From: Bifidobacterium santillanense
Lineage (GTDB): Bacteria; Actinomycetota; Actinomycetes; Actinomycetales; Bifidobacteriaceae
NCBI RefSeq assembly: GCF_018555385.1
Contig: NZ_JAFEJS010000001.1
Location: 186,001-250,000 of the forward strand
Direction of reading: 5' to 3'
Length of the DNA: 64,000 nt
A program made the translations under genes and the position numbers. This document shows, in pieces, positions 50,487-58,803 of this stretch. The notes beneath the pieces were generated by a model. It was not told where the DNA came from, ran no database searches, and was given only the letters and a program-made list of their open reading frames with translations. Each line of letters begins with the position of its first letter. The first letter of the stretch is position 1.

Positions 50487-51416
50487 ATGAATCTCGCATA
50501 TATCCCCTCGCCGTCGTTCTCCAAGTTCCAGATCGGCCCCGTGACCATCCGCATGTATGCGGTGTGTATCCTCATCGGCGTGTGCTTCGCCGTATGGATT
50601 CTCACCCGCAGGTGGAAGCGTGTGGGCGGCACCTTCGATCAGGTGCTCGACACCACGCTGGTCGCCGTGCCCTCGGGACTGGTCGGCGCGCGACTGTACC
50701 ACGTGCTCACCACGCCGGACATGTATTTCCCGCCGAACGGCGACCCCGCCGACATCATCAAGGTGTGGGAGGGCGGCATGGCCATTTTCGGCGGCATCGG
50801 CGTCGGTGCGCTGGCCGCGTTCCTGTGGTGCCGCCACCGGCACTACCCGTTCGCGATGTTCGCCGACTGCCTCGCGCCGGGACTGCTCGTCGCCCAAGCG
50901 ATCGGCAGACTCGGCAACTGGTTCAACCAGGAGCTGTTCGGCTGGCCGACGACCCTGCCGTGGGGGCTGAAGCTCAACGATTCGTCCGATGCGATCGGTC
51001 GTACCGAGGTTTGCTATCAGGGGACCGCCTGCCCCACCGGCACGCTGTTCCATCCCACGTTCCTGTACGAGATGATCTGGAACCTGATCGGCGCGGCACT
51101 CATCGTGTGGATCGGCCGTAGGTTCGCCGACCGACTCAAGGCCGGACAGCAGTTCGCCATGTACATGATGTGGTACGGTCTCGGCCGCACCTGGATCGAG
51201 AACGTGCGCATCAACTACTCGACCGTGATCCTGGGTCTGAGGACCAACGTGTGGACCGCGATCCTGGTCTTCCTGACTGGATGCGTGCTCTTCGTCGTGC
51301 TGCATCGCGTGGGCCGGGACACGAGCGAGCTGAGCGAACGTCTCGTCGCCGTCACCGCGGACGAACTCGAACGCCAGCGTCTCGACGAGGAACAACACGC
51401 AAAGAACAAGCGCTGA
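50487..51416 (+). CDS. lgt: Prolipoprotein diacylglyceryl transferase
   Basis: A 309-residue integral membrane enzyme that adds diacylglycerol to the lipobox cysteine of prolipoproteins, acting before signal peptidase II. The signature GRLGNWFNQELFGWPT is clear. The family motifs YHVLTTPDMYFP, WEGGMAIFGGIGVGALAAF and FHPTFLYEMIWNLIG are present, and seven helices are visible. It acts on lipoproteins such as the two at 42-44 kb. ATG 50487 follows GGATGAAAGC. The rpe gene follows 62 bases after the stop. Confidence 0.95.
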   Translation: MNLAYIPSPSFSKFQIGPVTIRMYAVCILIGVCFAVWILTRRWKRVGGTFDQVLDTTLVAVPSGLVGARLYHVLTTPDMYFPPNGDPADIIKVWEGGMAIFGGIGVGALAAFLWCRHRHYPFAMFADCLAPGLLVAQAIGRLGNWFNQELFGWPTTLPWGLKLNDSSDAIGRTEVCYQGTACPTGTLFHPTFLYEMIWNLIGAALIVWIGRRFADRLKAGQQFAMYMMWYGLGRTWIENVRINYSTVILGLRTNVWTAILVFLTGCVLFVVLHRVGRDTSELSERLVAVTADELERQRLDEEQHAKNKR

Positions 51417-51478
51417 ACTTTCGTCCACGCCGCCGATGGCGCGCGGCGCGGACCCGATTGATAGTAAGGTAAGGAACC

Positions 51479-52147
51479 ATGAAGAAGATTGAAATCGCCC
51501 CCAGCATCCTGTCCGCCGACTTCTGCAACCTCGAGCGCGACCTCAAGGCCATCGCCAACGCCGATCTGGTCCACGTCGATGTGATGGACCATCACTTCGT
51601 CCCGAACCTGACCCTTGGCGAGCCGATCGTCAAGCGCATCTGCGAGGTCACCGATCTGCCGGTCGACGTCCACCTGATGATCGAGGACCCGGACCGTTGG
51701 GCCCCGGAGTACGCCCGTCTCGGCGCCTCCTCCGTGTCCTTCCACATGGGCGCCACCCACGCCCCGGTCCGTCTGGCCCGCCAGCTGCGCGACATGGGCT
51801 GCAAGGCATGCTTCGCCGTGCGCCCCGCCGAGCCGGTCGAGCCGATCTTCGACATTCTCGACGAGTTCGACATGATCCTCATCATGACCGTCGAGCCCGG
51901 CTTCGGCGGCCAGAAGTTCCTCGACAACCAGATGTCCAAGGTCCGTCGACTGCGCGACGAGATCACCCGCCGCGGTCTCGACACCAAGATCCAGGTCGAC
52001 GGCGGCGTGAGCCCGAAGACCGCACACATCGTGGCCGAGGCCGGTGCCGACGTGCTTGTGGCCGGTTCCGCCGTGTACGGCGCCGAGGACCGCGCGGCCG
52101 CCATCGACTCCATCCGTGAGAAGGCCGCCGCCGCGTACCGCGACTGA
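51479..52147 (+). CDS. rpe: Ribulose-phosphate 3-epimerase
   Basis: A 222-residue TIM-barrel metalloenzyme that interconverts ribulose 5-phosphate and xylulose 5-phosphate, needed for the bifid shunt and for nucleotide synthesis. Motifs are IAPSILSADFCNLERDL, VHVDVMDHHFVPNLT (metal-binding His and Asp), PVDVHLMIEDPDRW, MTVEPGFGGQKF and IQVDGGVSPKTA. AAGGAACC precedes ATG 51479. Length is normal. It is followed 58 bases later by hisE. Confidence 0.96.
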   Translation: MKKIEIAPSILSADFCNLERDLKAIANADLVHVDVMDHHFVPNLTLGEPIVKRICEVTDLPVDVHLMIEDPDRWAPEYARLGASSVSFHMGATHAPVRLARQLRDMGCKACFAVRPAEPVEPIFDILDEFDMILIMTVEPGFGGQKFLDNQMSKVRRLRDEITRRGLDTKIQVDGGVSPKTAHIVAEAGADVLVAGSAVYGAEDRAAAIDSIREKAAAAYRD

Positions 52148-52205
52148 CGCCGACGCCCGGTCCAACCAATAACCGCAAATCATCAGAAAGCACCAACCAC
52201 ACATC

Positions 52206-52469
52206 ATGAAGACGTTTGAATCGCTGTTCGCAGAACTGAGCGAGAAGGCCAAGACCCGTCCGGAAGGCTCCCTGACCGTCGAGGAGCTCGACAAGGGCAC
52301 CCACTTCATCGGCAAGAAGATCGTCGAGGAGGCCTCCGAGACCTGGATCGCCGCCGAGTACGAGGGCGCGGACCGCACCGCCGAGGAGATGAGCCAGCTG
52401 CTCTACCACGTGCAGGTCATGATGATCAAGCACGGTCTGACCCTCGAGGACGTCTACAAGCACCTGTGA
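52206..52469 (+). CDS. hisE: Phosphoribosyl-ATP pyrophosphatase
   Basis: An 87-residue all-alpha enzyme that removes pyrophosphate from PR-ATP, step 2 of histidine synthesis. The conserved glutamates are in [17 protein letters not shown] and in [17 protein letters not shown], the standard MazG-like motif. The start follows the weak site AGAAAGCACC. It is separate from hisI, unlike the fused enzymes of some bacteria. The hisG gene lies 91 bases downstream, after a hairpin that may separate the two transcripts or tune expression between them. Confidence 0.94.
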   Translation: MKTFESLFAELSEKAKTRPEGSLTVEELDKGTHFIGKKIVEEASETWIAAEYEGADRTAEEMSQLLYHVQVMMIKHGLTLEDVYKHL

Positions 52470-52474
52470 CCGGT

Positions 52475-52507
52475 CGCCCGCGCGGATTGACCGTCTCCGC
52501 GCGGGCG
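52475..52507 (+). terminator. Hairpin between hisE and hisG
   Basis: CGCCCGCGCGG (52475-52485) pairs perfectly with CCGCGCGGGCG (52497-52507) around an 11-base loop, five bases after the hisE stop. TTCC follows. It is likely an intrinsic terminator or attenuator in front of hisG. Confidence 0.7.
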
Positions 52508-52560
52508 TTCCGTCATCTTCTCGCCTTCAGTCATTTTTTCAGCGAAACAAGGGGGAAACC

Positions 52561-53412
52561 ATGCTGAGAATCGCCGTGCCCAACAAGGGCATGCTGTCCG
52601 AGCCCGCCTGGAACATGCTGTCCGAGGCCGGGTACCGTCTGCGCACCAATTCGCGCCAGCTCGTCGTAGAGGATCCCGACAACGGCATCGAGCTGTTCTA
52701 TCTGCGTCCGCTGGACATCGCCGTGTACGTCGGCCGCGGCACCATCGACTGCGGCATCACCGGTGAGGATCTGCTGAAGAACTCCGGCACCGAGGCGCTT
52801 GAGCACATGCCGCTCGGTTTCGGCGCCTCGACGTTCCGCTTCGCCGCCCCGAACGATTCCTCCTTCTCCAAGCTGGAGGACATCGACGGCAAGCGAGTCG
52901 CGACCTCCTTCGACAAGCTCGTCCACGACTACCTGGTCGATCATGGCATCAGCGCCGAGACCATCCACCTGGACGGTGCGGTCGAATCCTCGGTGCAGCT
53001 CGGCGTGGCCGACCTGATCGCCGACGTGGTGTCCACCGGCACCACGCTGCGCAACGCGGGTCTGCGCATCTTCGCCGACCCGATCATGCACTCCGAGGCC
53101 TGCCTGATCCGCTCGCCGCGCCTCGACCCGAAGGACGAGAGACTCACCATCCTGAGCCGTCGTCTCGAAGGCGTGCTCACCGCGCAGCGCTACGTGCTCA
53201 TGGACTACGACATCCCGGTCTCCAAGGTCTCCGCCGCCGTCGCCGCGGCCCCCGGCTTCGAGAGCCCGACGATCTCCCCGCTGCACGACAAGCAGTGGAA
53301 CGCCGTGCGCGTCATGGTGCCGAAGGCGCAGGTCAATCAGATCATGGACAAGCTCTACGAGGTGGGCGCCCGCGGCATCATCGTGACCGCGCTGCAGGCA
53401 TCCCGCATGTAG
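52561..53412 (+). CDS. hisG: ATP phosphoribosyltransferase, long form
   Basis: A 283-residue long-form HisG, which condenses ATP and PRPP in the first step of histidine synthesis. Catalytic part: [34 protein letters not shown] and [14 protein letters not shown], with the PRPP loop [19 protein letters not shown]. Residues about 205-283 are the ACT-like regulatory domain ([24 protein letters not shown]) that gives histidine feedback control. AAGGGGGAAA precedes ATG 52561. It is 91 bases after hisE. Confidence 0.96.
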   Translation: MLRIAVPNKGMLSEPAWNMLSEAGYRLRTNSRQLVVEDPDNGIELFYLRPLDIAVYVGRGTIDCGITGEDLLKNSGTEALEHMPLGFGASTFRFAAPNDSSFSKLEDIDGKRVATSFDKLVHDYLVDHGISAETIHLDGAVESSVQLGVADLIADVVSTGTTLRNAGLRIFADPIMHSEACLIRSPRLDPKDERLTILSRRLEGVLTAQRYVLMDYDIPVSKVSAAVAAAPGFESPTISPLHDKQWNAVRVMVPKAQVNQIMDKLYEVGARGIIVTALQASRM

Positions 53413-53438
53413 CGAGTGCGTGTACACTGAACCGAAGT

Positions 53439-54062
53439 ATGACCGAACACAACGCCACTTCACGCTACAGCCCGGAGGCAAGGGACATCTATCTGACCGT
53501 CCCGAACGTCATCAGTCTCCTGCGCATCATCTCGATTCCGTTCATCGCATGGCTGATGGCGCGGCACGAGATGGTGCCGGCGCTGATCGTGCTCGCGGTG
53601 TCCTCCGCCTCGGACGGCATCGACGGCATCCTCGCACGCAAGCTCAATCAGGTGAGCAAGATCGGCCAGATCCTCGATCCCATGGCCGATCGTCTGCTCA
53701 TCTTCTGCTCGGTCCTCGCCCTCGGCATCGCCGGCATCATTCCGTGGTGGATGCTCATCGTCATCGGCCTGCGTGACCTGCTGATGGCGGTGCAGGTGCT
53801 GTGGATAGCGCAGTACGGCTATGGCCCTCTGCCGGTGCATTTCGTCGGTAAGGCCGGCACGGCCCTGCTCATGATGACCATCGTCGCATTGACGGTGGCC
53901 GATCTCGGAACGGGGTCGATGTTCCGTCTGCTGCATCTCGCGGCGCTGGCCACCGGCATCTGGGGCATCGCCATGTACTGGCTCGCCGGATACATCTACT
54001 TCCGGCAGGGCATCACCGTGCTGCGTCAGGAACTGCCGCATCGCGAGCGCGGTCGGGCGTGA
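53439..54062 (+). CDS. CDP-alcohol phosphatidyltransferase
   Basis: A 207-residue membrane enzyme of the PgsA/cardiolipin-synthase type. The hallmark DG(x)2AR(x)8G(x)3D(x)3D is seen as SDGIDGILARKLN followed by KIGQILDPMADR. Five or six helices flank it (TVPNVISLLRIISIPFIAW is the usual N-terminus). It joins a CDP-diacylglycerol to an alcohol such as glycerol 3-phosphate or phosphatidylglycerol. Which one is uncertain: mycobacterial Rv1822 at this place in the block is called PgsA2. ATG 53439 has TACACT 11 bases upstream and may be read from a near-leaderless mRNA. Confidence 0.88.
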   Translation: MTEHNATSRYSPEARDIYLTVPNVISLLRIISIPFIAWLMARHEMVPALIVLAVSSASDGIDGILARKLNQVSKIGQILDPMADRLLIFCSVLALGIAGIIPWWMLIVIGLRDLLMAVQVLWIAQYGYGPLPVHFVGKAGTALLMMTIVALTVADLGTGSMFRLLHLAALATGIWGIAMYWLAGYIYFRQGITVLRQELPHRERGRA

Positions 54063-54075
54063 GCGGGACGTGCCG

Positions 54076-55059
54076 ATGAATGAATACGAACCGATGCCGG
54101 CGTCCTATCCGGCGGACGAATCGCAGTCCGTACCGCGGCGTCGTTCGGCGTTCTCGCGCACGTACCGCGGATTGATCTCGCATCATCCCTCCGCTCGACT
54201 CGACATCAGCGAGGGGGAGCGTGAACGTCGTCGGCGTGTCCGTCAGGACGAATCGCTGCGCCTCATCGACGATCTGACGAATCGTCCCCTCGACCCCATC
54301 TATCTGGATTCGAACCTCGCCACGCACCGGGAGTCCACGTTCTCGAAATGGGCGACGCGCATCTTCTGCTTCGTCGTGTGCATCGGCGTCGGTTTTCTCG
54401 GCAGCCTGTTCGTCCAACAACTGCACGCCGACCCGCGCAAGGAGGTGCGCGCCTCCCTCGCCTCGCAGCTGCAGACGTCGCAAAGCAGCGTGGAGACGCT
54501 CACCGGGGAGATCAACGATCTGCGTGCCAAGGTGGAACGGCAATCGAAGAGGCTCGACATCACCGGGGCCAGCAAGATCGTGCTCAACGACGAAATGGCC
54601 AGCGGACAGATCAAAGTGACGGGGGAGGGCATCACGTTGACCGTGTCCAACCCGATCGCCGCCGCCAACGACGGCTCCAGCGGCTCGCTGCCGCGTGAGA
54701 GCGCCGGCTCGTACCTTCGCGTCGTGACGGACGGCGATCTGCAGCAACTGGTGTCGTTGCTGTGGCAGTCGGGAGCCGAGGCGATCTCCATCAACGGTCA
54801 TCGGCTCGGCGTCCAGACCTCGATCCGCACCGCCGGCGGCACCATCCTCATCGGTCTCGACGCGGTATCCAGCCCGTATCGGATCGAGGCGATCGGCAAC
54901 AAGGCGGATCTGGCCGCGGCCATGGACCAACGGCGTCTGGGCGCTCTCTACGACGCCTACGAGGACGCGGGCATCACATTGCAGGTCAAACAGTCGAAGA
55001 CGCTTACACTGGAGGCGGCGGTTGTTGGCGATCTCAACTACGCAAGGAGGGTTGAATAG
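54076..55059 (+). CDS. DUF881-family membrane protein, first copy
   Basis: A 327-residue bitopic protein. About 90 cytoplasmic residues (SEGERERRRRVRQDESLRL) lead to a helix at about 95-115 (ATRIFCFVVCIGVGFLGSLF). A coiled-coil follows (SLASQLQTSQSSVETLTGEI), then the DUF881 domain: ITLTVSNPIA, GDLQQLVSLLWQSGAEAISING, and PYRIEAIGNKADLAAAM. It is the first DUF881 gene of the pgsA-DUF881-Sbp-DUF881-garA-ftsR block, as in mycobacteria (Rv1823-Rv1828). Its cellular role is unknown. The next gene starts at the base after its stop. Confidence 0.9.
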   Translation: MNEYEPMPASYPADESQSVPRRRSAFSRTYRGLISHHPSARLDISEGERERRRRVRQDESLRLIDDLTNRPLDPIYLDSNLATHRESTFSKWATRIFCFVVCIGVGFLGSLFVQQLHADPRKEVRASLASQLQTSQSSVETLTGEINDLRAKVERQSKRLDITGASKIVLNDEMASGQIKVTGEGITLTVSNPIAAANDGSSGSLPRESAGSYLRVVTDGDLQQLVSLLWQSGAEAISINGHRLGVQTSIRTAGGTILIGLDAVSSPYRIEAIGNKADLAAAMDQRRLGALYDAYEDAGITLQVKQSKTLTLEAAVVGDLNYARRVE

Positions 55060-55392
55060 ATGGCAGCGGTTCTCGGTCTGATCATCGGCGTGGTGATCGG
55101 CGTATTCGTCCAGCCCGACATTCCCGTGTGGGTGCAGCCGTATCTGCCGATCATGGTCGTCGCGGCGCTGGACGCGTTGCTCGGCGCCGCACGCGCCTAT
55201 TTCGAGCGTCGGTTCTCCGATCGGGTGTTCATCATCTCGTTCTTCGCCAACGTGGTCACCGCCACGCTGCTCGTTCTGCTCGGCAATCAGCTCGGCGTCG
55301 GCTCGCAGCTGCAGACCGCCGTCATCGTCGTGCTCGGCATCCGCATCTTCTCCAACGTCTCGGCCATCCGCCGATTCATCTTCCGAAGCTGA
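55060..55392 (+). CDS. sbp: Small basic membrane protein, DUF1290 (Sbp)
   Basis: A 110-residue membrane protein of the DUF1290 family. It has three hydrophobic segments. LIIGVVIGVFVQPDIPVWVQPYLPI (key part VIGVFVQPDIPVWVQPYLPI) is the family signature, and AALDALLGAARAYFERRFSDRVF and NVSAIRRFIFRS follow. It starts directly after the first DUF881 stop (TAG ATG) and so is coupled to it. It is found with DUF881 proteins in nearly all actinobacteria, which suggests a shared complex at the membrane near the division machinery. Confidence 0.93.
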   Translation: MAAVLGLIIGVVIGVFVQPDIPVWVQPYLPIMVVAALDALLGAARAYFERRFSDRVFIISFFANVVTATLLVLLGNQLGVGSQLQTAVIVVLGIRIFSNVSAIRRFIFRS

Positions 55393-55410
55393 GCGGGGAG
55401 CGTGACGAGC

Positions 55411-56262
55411 ATGGCGGGAACAAGACGGGACAAGAGCGGCGCCGGAGACGACGGGCGCGAGAACACCATATCCCGGATGGAGGCGCGCGCCAAGGCCGAG
55501 GAACGCAACGACGACCTCGCCACCGGGTCCTTCCCTCAGGTGAGAAGGAACGGCTCGGGCAAGCGGTCGGTGAACGGCTCCGGACTCAAGGCGAAGCTCC
55601 TGTCGTCCACACTGGTGGTGCTCATGTGTGCGCTGCTGGGATTCGGGTACATGACGCAGATCAACAACACCCAATCCACCTACGAGACGCTGAGCGAGGA
55701 CGAACTCGTCCGATTGATCAACGAGACCAGCAACCAGGCTCAGCTGCTCGAACAGCGCAAGAACGAATTGTCCAGTCAGCTTTCGAGCCTCAAGGCGGCC
55801 GCCGACCAGCGTGAGCAGGCCGAGAAGATCGCCAAGCAGAACGAGGAGACCAGCGGCATCATCTCCGGCAGATTGCCGGCACAGGGGCAGGGCGTGGTCA
55901 TCACCATCACGAAGGGGAGCAAGGACATCGACGCCGCCACGTTGTTCACCCTCATCGAGGAGCTGCGCAACGCGGGGGCCGAGGTCATCTCCGTGGGGGA
56001 TGTGCGCGTCATCACCTCCACGTCGATCACCAGCAGGGACGAACAGCTGCTGTGCGACGGCGTCGTTCTGGACACGCCGTACGTCATCCGTGCGATCGGC
56101 AACCCCGGCGACCTGCAGAACGCCGTCAACATCGCCGGCGGCGTGGGATCCAGACTGAAGGTCATGTACGGGTCGCGCGTCACCGTCGTCCAATCCGACG
56201 ACGTCGTCATCAACGCAGTGCGTGGCACAACCACATACGATTACGCAAAGAATGTAGAATGA
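55411..56262 (+). CDS. DUF881-family membrane protein, second copy
   Basis: A 283-residue bitopic protein and paralogue of the first DUF881 gene. A basic cytoplasmic part (RKNEL-type helices near RRNGSGKRSVNGSG) precedes one helix at about residues 65-85 (LLSSTLVVLMCALLGFGY). A coiled-coil (LLEQRKNELSSQLSSLKAAA) follows, then the DUF881 domain with VVITITKGSKDIDAATL, RNAGAEVISVGDVRV and PYVIRAIGNPGDLQNAV. GTG 55402 could be the start instead of ATG 55411. It ends 6 bases before the FHA gene. Confidence 0.9.
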   Translation: MAGTRRDKSGAGDDGRENTISRMEARAKAEERNDDLATGSFPQVRRNGSGKRSVNGSGLKAKLLSSTLVVLMCALLGFGYMTQINNTQSTYETLSEDELVRLINETSNQAQLLEQRKNELSSQLSSLKAAADQREQAEKIAKQNEETSGIISGRLPAQGQGVVITITKGSKDIDAATLFTLIEELRNAGAEVISVGDVRVITSTSITSRDEQLLCDGVVLDTPYVIRAIGNPGDLQNAVNIAGGVGSRLKVMYGSRVTVVQSDDVVINAVRGTTTYDYAKNVE

Positions 56263-56268
56263 GGAGTT

Positions 56269-56706
56269 ATGACTGAACCGATTCCTAGCGCAGGCGAAAC
56301 GACCATCATCGGTCTGCCCGCCATTACCATTCCCGTGACCGCCACCGGCGATCGTCCGCTTACCCAGGAGGATCTGGAGACCATCTCCCGTCTTTCCCCC
56401 GGAACGGCGCTGCTCATCTCCACCCGAGGAGCGGTCTCCGGATCGCGATATCTCCTCGATGAGGATGAGGTGAGCGTCGGCCGTGATCCCAAGTCGGACA
56501 TCCTGCTTGACGATTCCACCGTTTCCCGTGCCCATGCGGTGTTCCGTCGTACCGGGGGAGTGTTCTCCGTCGTCGACGCCGGTTCGCTCAACGGCACGTA
56601 CGTGAACCGCCAGCGCGTCGATCAGGCCGTGCTGAAGAACGGCGACGAGATCATGATCGGCAAGTTCCGTCTCGTCTTCTTCACCCAGTCGGCGATCGTC
56701 GCCTGA
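56269..56706 (+). CDS. garA: FHA-domain protein, GarA/OdhI-like
   Basis: A 145-residue protein. Residues about 55-140 form an FHA domain: SRYLLDEDEVSVGRDPKSDI, STVSRAHAVFRRTGG, and GSLNGTYVNRQRVD, with the conserved Arg, Ser and Asn phosphothreonine-binding residues. The N-terminal tail has GETTII (Thr11-Thr12), matching the ETT motif that protein kinases phosphorylate in GarA and OdhI. Phosphorylation switches it between inhibiting 2-oxoglutarate-using enzymes and folding back on itself. Whether the same targets exist in bifidobacteria is uncertain. GAGGAGTT precedes ATG 56269. Confidence 0.9.
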   Translation: MTEPIPSAGETTIIGLPAITIPVTATGDRPLTQEDLETISRLSPGTALLISTRGAVSGSRYLLDEDEVSVGRDPKSDILLDDSTVSRAHAVFRRTGGVFSVVDAGSLNGTYVNRQRVDQAVLKNGDEIMIGKFRLVFFTQSAIVA

Positions 56707-56746
56707 TCGACCCGTCTTTTTCGGGATGCCTACCAGGGGAGCGGCG

Positions 56747-57385
56747 ATGACCGGCATGGAGGAGGAACGACCGCGCCTGTACGTGTGGTCCGACGACCAG
56801 ACCGGTGACGATGACGCCGTTCAGGGCGAGTTGTTCGCCACCGCGGAGGAAGCGGACATCAGACGCGGCTATCGCGGTACCGTGGCGTCCAAGGTCGCCG
56901 GTATCACCTATCGCCAGCTCGATTACTGGGCTCGCAAGCAGATCGTGGAGCCGTCGATCACGCCCTCCCATGGTTCGGGGTCCCGAAGACTGTACTCGTT
57001 CAAGGACGTCGTCATCCTTGCCGTCTCCAAACGGCTGCTTGACGCCGGCGTGAACCTGCAGAACGTCACCACCGCCATCGGGTTTTTGGCGAGACGCAGC
57101 ACGCGGCAGCTGGAGAACATCACCATCATGTGCGACGGCCAGCACGTCCATGAATGCACCACCAACGAGCAGATGCTCGATCTGCTGCAAAGCGGTAAGG
57201 CCGTGTTCGCGGTGTCGGTGGGCTCCCTGTGGCACCAGATCCAGGAGTCGCTGAAAGGGGAGGACTACGTCGATCTCGAGACCAATCCGGCCTCCAAATC
57301 GACCGGCAGGCCGATCGACGATCTGACCGCGGCCCGCATGCGCAGGAAACTCGAGGCGCAGCGACTGGCACGCCACAGTGCATGA
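56747..57385 (+). CDS. ftsR: MerR-family regulator, FtsR-like
   Basis: A 212-residue regulator. Residues about 45-110 form the MerR winged helix: KVAGITYRQLDYWARKQIVEPS and RRLYSFKDVVILAVSKRLLD, as in FtsR of Corynebacterium and mycobacterial Rv1828. The C-terminal half is the extended family domain (TRQLENITIMCDGQHVHECT). It is placed right after garA, as in mycobacteria and corynebacteria, where FtsR controls ftsZ. The specific target here is inferred. A GGGGAGCGG ribosome site precedes ATG 56747. Confidence 0.88.
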   Translation: MTGMEEERPRLYVWSDDQTGDDDAVQGELFATAEEADIRRGYRGTVASKVAGITYRQLDYWARKQIVEPSITPSHGSGSRRLYSFKDVVILAVSKRLLDAGVNLQNVTTAIGFLARRSTRQLENITIMCDGQHVHECTTNEQMLDLLQSGKAVFAVSVGSLWHQIQESLKGEDYVDLETNPASKSTGRPIDDLTAARMRRKLEAQRLARHSA

Positions 57386-57428
57386 CCGCGCATTCCAGAC
57401 CTCGGTGGTTGGTGTTTTTCTGACATAT

Positions 57429-57457
57429 CTGACATAACCGAGACGATTCGGATTATT
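57429..57457 (+). promoter_or_regulatory. Candidate promoter of the small membrane-protein gene
   Basis: CTGACA at 57429-57434 and ATTATT at 57452-57457 are spaced by 17 bases, and the gene starts 28 bases after the -10. TGACATATCTGACATAAC is a tandem repeat of TGACATA covering the -35. A related CTGACATAAC lies at 57907-57916. Confidence 0.4.
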
Positions 57458-57484
57458 CGACAATTATCAGACAAGGGGAGAACC

Positions 57485-57856
57485 ATGCTGGATATCGTGC
57501 CGGCGGTCCTATGGTGCGTCGCCGTCGTTATGTCGCTGAACATCATAGGACTGTGCGTGCTGCGTGGTCGTCTGTTGACCCGATACGCCGGAGGCGTCCC
57601 CAGGGTCTCGTGGCCCGTGACGATCATGAATGTGGTCTCCGCGTTGCTGGGCCTGTCGCCGTATCTGGTGTACACGTGGTTTGCCGATACCGGGGCGTTC
57701 GACCCGGATGTGCGTGATTGGTATGCGTCATACGGTTGGCCGAGTGCCGGTGTCGTCATCGTGCTGCTGATCGTCCAGCTCGCATGTCTGTACGCCCAGG
57801 CCCGCCGCGCGATGCGCAGCGAGATGGATGCGAAGCTGAGCAGTGCGATTCGGTAG
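57485..57856 (+). CDS. Small membrane protein
   Basis: A 123-residue protein with three helices: residues about 5-25 (VPAVLWCVAVVMSLNIIGLCV), 45-65 (ITIMNVVSALLGLSPYLVYT is the core) and 88-110 (WPSAGVVIVLLIVQLACLY). The loop FADTGAFDPDVRDWYAS is external or cytoplasmic. AAGGGGAG precedes ATG 57485. No family was recognised. It is preceded by an AT-rich promoter region and followed by a strong terminator, so it is a single-gene unit. GC content is lower than in the block to the left. Confidence 0.7.
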   Translation: MLDIVPAVLWCVAVVMSLNIIGLCVLRGRLLTRYAGGVPRVSWPVTIMNVVSALLGLSPYLVYTWFADTGAFDPDVRDWYASYGWPSAGVVIVLLIVQLACLYAQARRAMRSEMDAKLSSAIR

Positions 57857-57906
57857 CTTCATGGTATGCGTGCTGCGCCCATGGGGGATATCCTCATATC
57901 TCCAAT

Positions 57907-58016
57907 CTGACATAACGTACATTATCGGATTTTTATGGAGGGGGTGGAAACCGAGGATTATCCCTTGAAACAAGCAATGCCGTCCGCCAAGTACTTCACC
58001 GGCGGACGGCATTTTC
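57907..58016 (+). ncRNA. Candidate small transcript between a promoter-like site and a terminator
   Basis: CTGACA (57907-57912) with a TTTTTA element 17 bases further could start a transcript about 80 bases long that ends at the hairpin at 57977-58012. No convincing protein-coding frame spans it (an ATG at about 57936 opens a 38-codon frame across the hairpin). The sequence supports only a candidate small RNA. Confidence 0.3.
57977..58016 (+). terminator. Intrinsic terminator with T-tract
   Basis: ATGCCGTCCGCC (57977-57988) pairs perfectly with GGCGGACGGCAT (58001-58012) and is followed by TTTTC. It is the clearest Rho-independent terminator in the window, placed between the small membrane-protein gene and the convergent zinc-ribbon gene. 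Confidence 0.9.
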
Positions 58017-58056
58017 TTCCCAACGCTTACAGCGTTTCGGAGATGAGATGACTGAG

Positions 58057-58239
58057 TCAGCGCCTCATCGTCTCATCCAGTTCGGCCTCGCAGGCTCCGA
58101 CGCTGGCATGGGATTTGGTGGCGTAATGCCGAGGATCGGCGCACGCGACCGAGTACGAGACGCGGCCCGTGTCGTTTGCGATGTCGCGGTGCACGGTCAT
58201 CGGATTGCCGCAGAACGGGCAGAACCAGTTGTGTTCCAT
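58057..58239 (-). CDS. Small zinc-ribbon protein, Lar-like
   Basis: A 60-residue protein with start ATG 58239 behind AAGAGGAAT. It reads MEHNWFCPFCGNPMTVHRD, with the Cys-x-x-Cys knuckle of a zinc ribbon, then VSYSVACADPRHYA and GACEAELDETM holding two more cysteines. The CPFCG start and overall length resemble Lar-type restriction-alleviation proteins and phage zinc-ribbon proteins. No other phage gene was found nearby, so a stand-alone gene or prophage remnant is possible. Function is not known. Confidence 0.7.
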   Translation of the reverse strand: MEHNWFCPFCGNPMTVHRDIANDTGRVSYSVACADPRHYATKSHASVGACEAELDETMRR

Positions 58240-58803
58240 GGGATTCCTCTTTTCAGAGCATGATGAGTTTGCGTATCCCGCCGTTGCTTTCGGTTGTGAG
58301 ACGGTCTGTTGCCGTCGTACCCGCGTTTTTCCGGTTGGATATATACGATCGGCCGGATGGTGTTGCCCCGGCTCCGTGACCATGTTATGTGGTTATGTGT
58401 GGCCGGTGCTATGCGGCGGATCGTGTCGGTGCCGAAGCGACGGGATGCGGAAATGGTGTTTTTGTTGTCGGTATTGGTTGCTTCGGGACGCATCTTGTGC
58501 GCCCGTGGGGCGTCCGCTTAAAGCGGTCGCACAGAAATCACCTGACGCCAGTGGCGTGTTGCTGTTCGGCGACGTGTTCGTGGGCCCGTGTTCTTTCCTC
58601 TTGCTGTTTCCTGTTCGTCTTTTCCTCGGGCCGTCGTTACGGGATGGAACCTATCGATTCCATCTACTGAAGACGCTAGGAGCGGATTGTCACGAACATG
58701 TAAACCGTTCCGATTCGGCGAACGGCGAAAACGATGGACAACGGACGATGAACGGAACCTTTTCCAGGTTGTCTGAAGATGCATCCCTCCCCTGCGGGCA
58801 TCG
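58240..58803. other. 564-base stretch with no convincing gene
   Basis: Frames of up to about 100 codons are open on both strands, but none has a ribosome site or a known domain, and base use is poorer in G and C than in flanking genes. The first part is the upstream region of the zinc-ribbon gene. No obvious repeat or RNA structure was seen. Confidence 0.45.

Noticed and set aside
48137-50632. Reverse frame (831 codons) opposite trpCB and trpA
   Set aside because: Its many Leu, Val, Gly and Asp residues reflect the third-position bias of the real genes, and no domain is present.
54013-56757. Reverse frame (914 codons) opposite the DUF881-Sbp-DUF881 block
   Set aside because: It is a shadow of four real forward genes. 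It has no ribosome site and no known domain.
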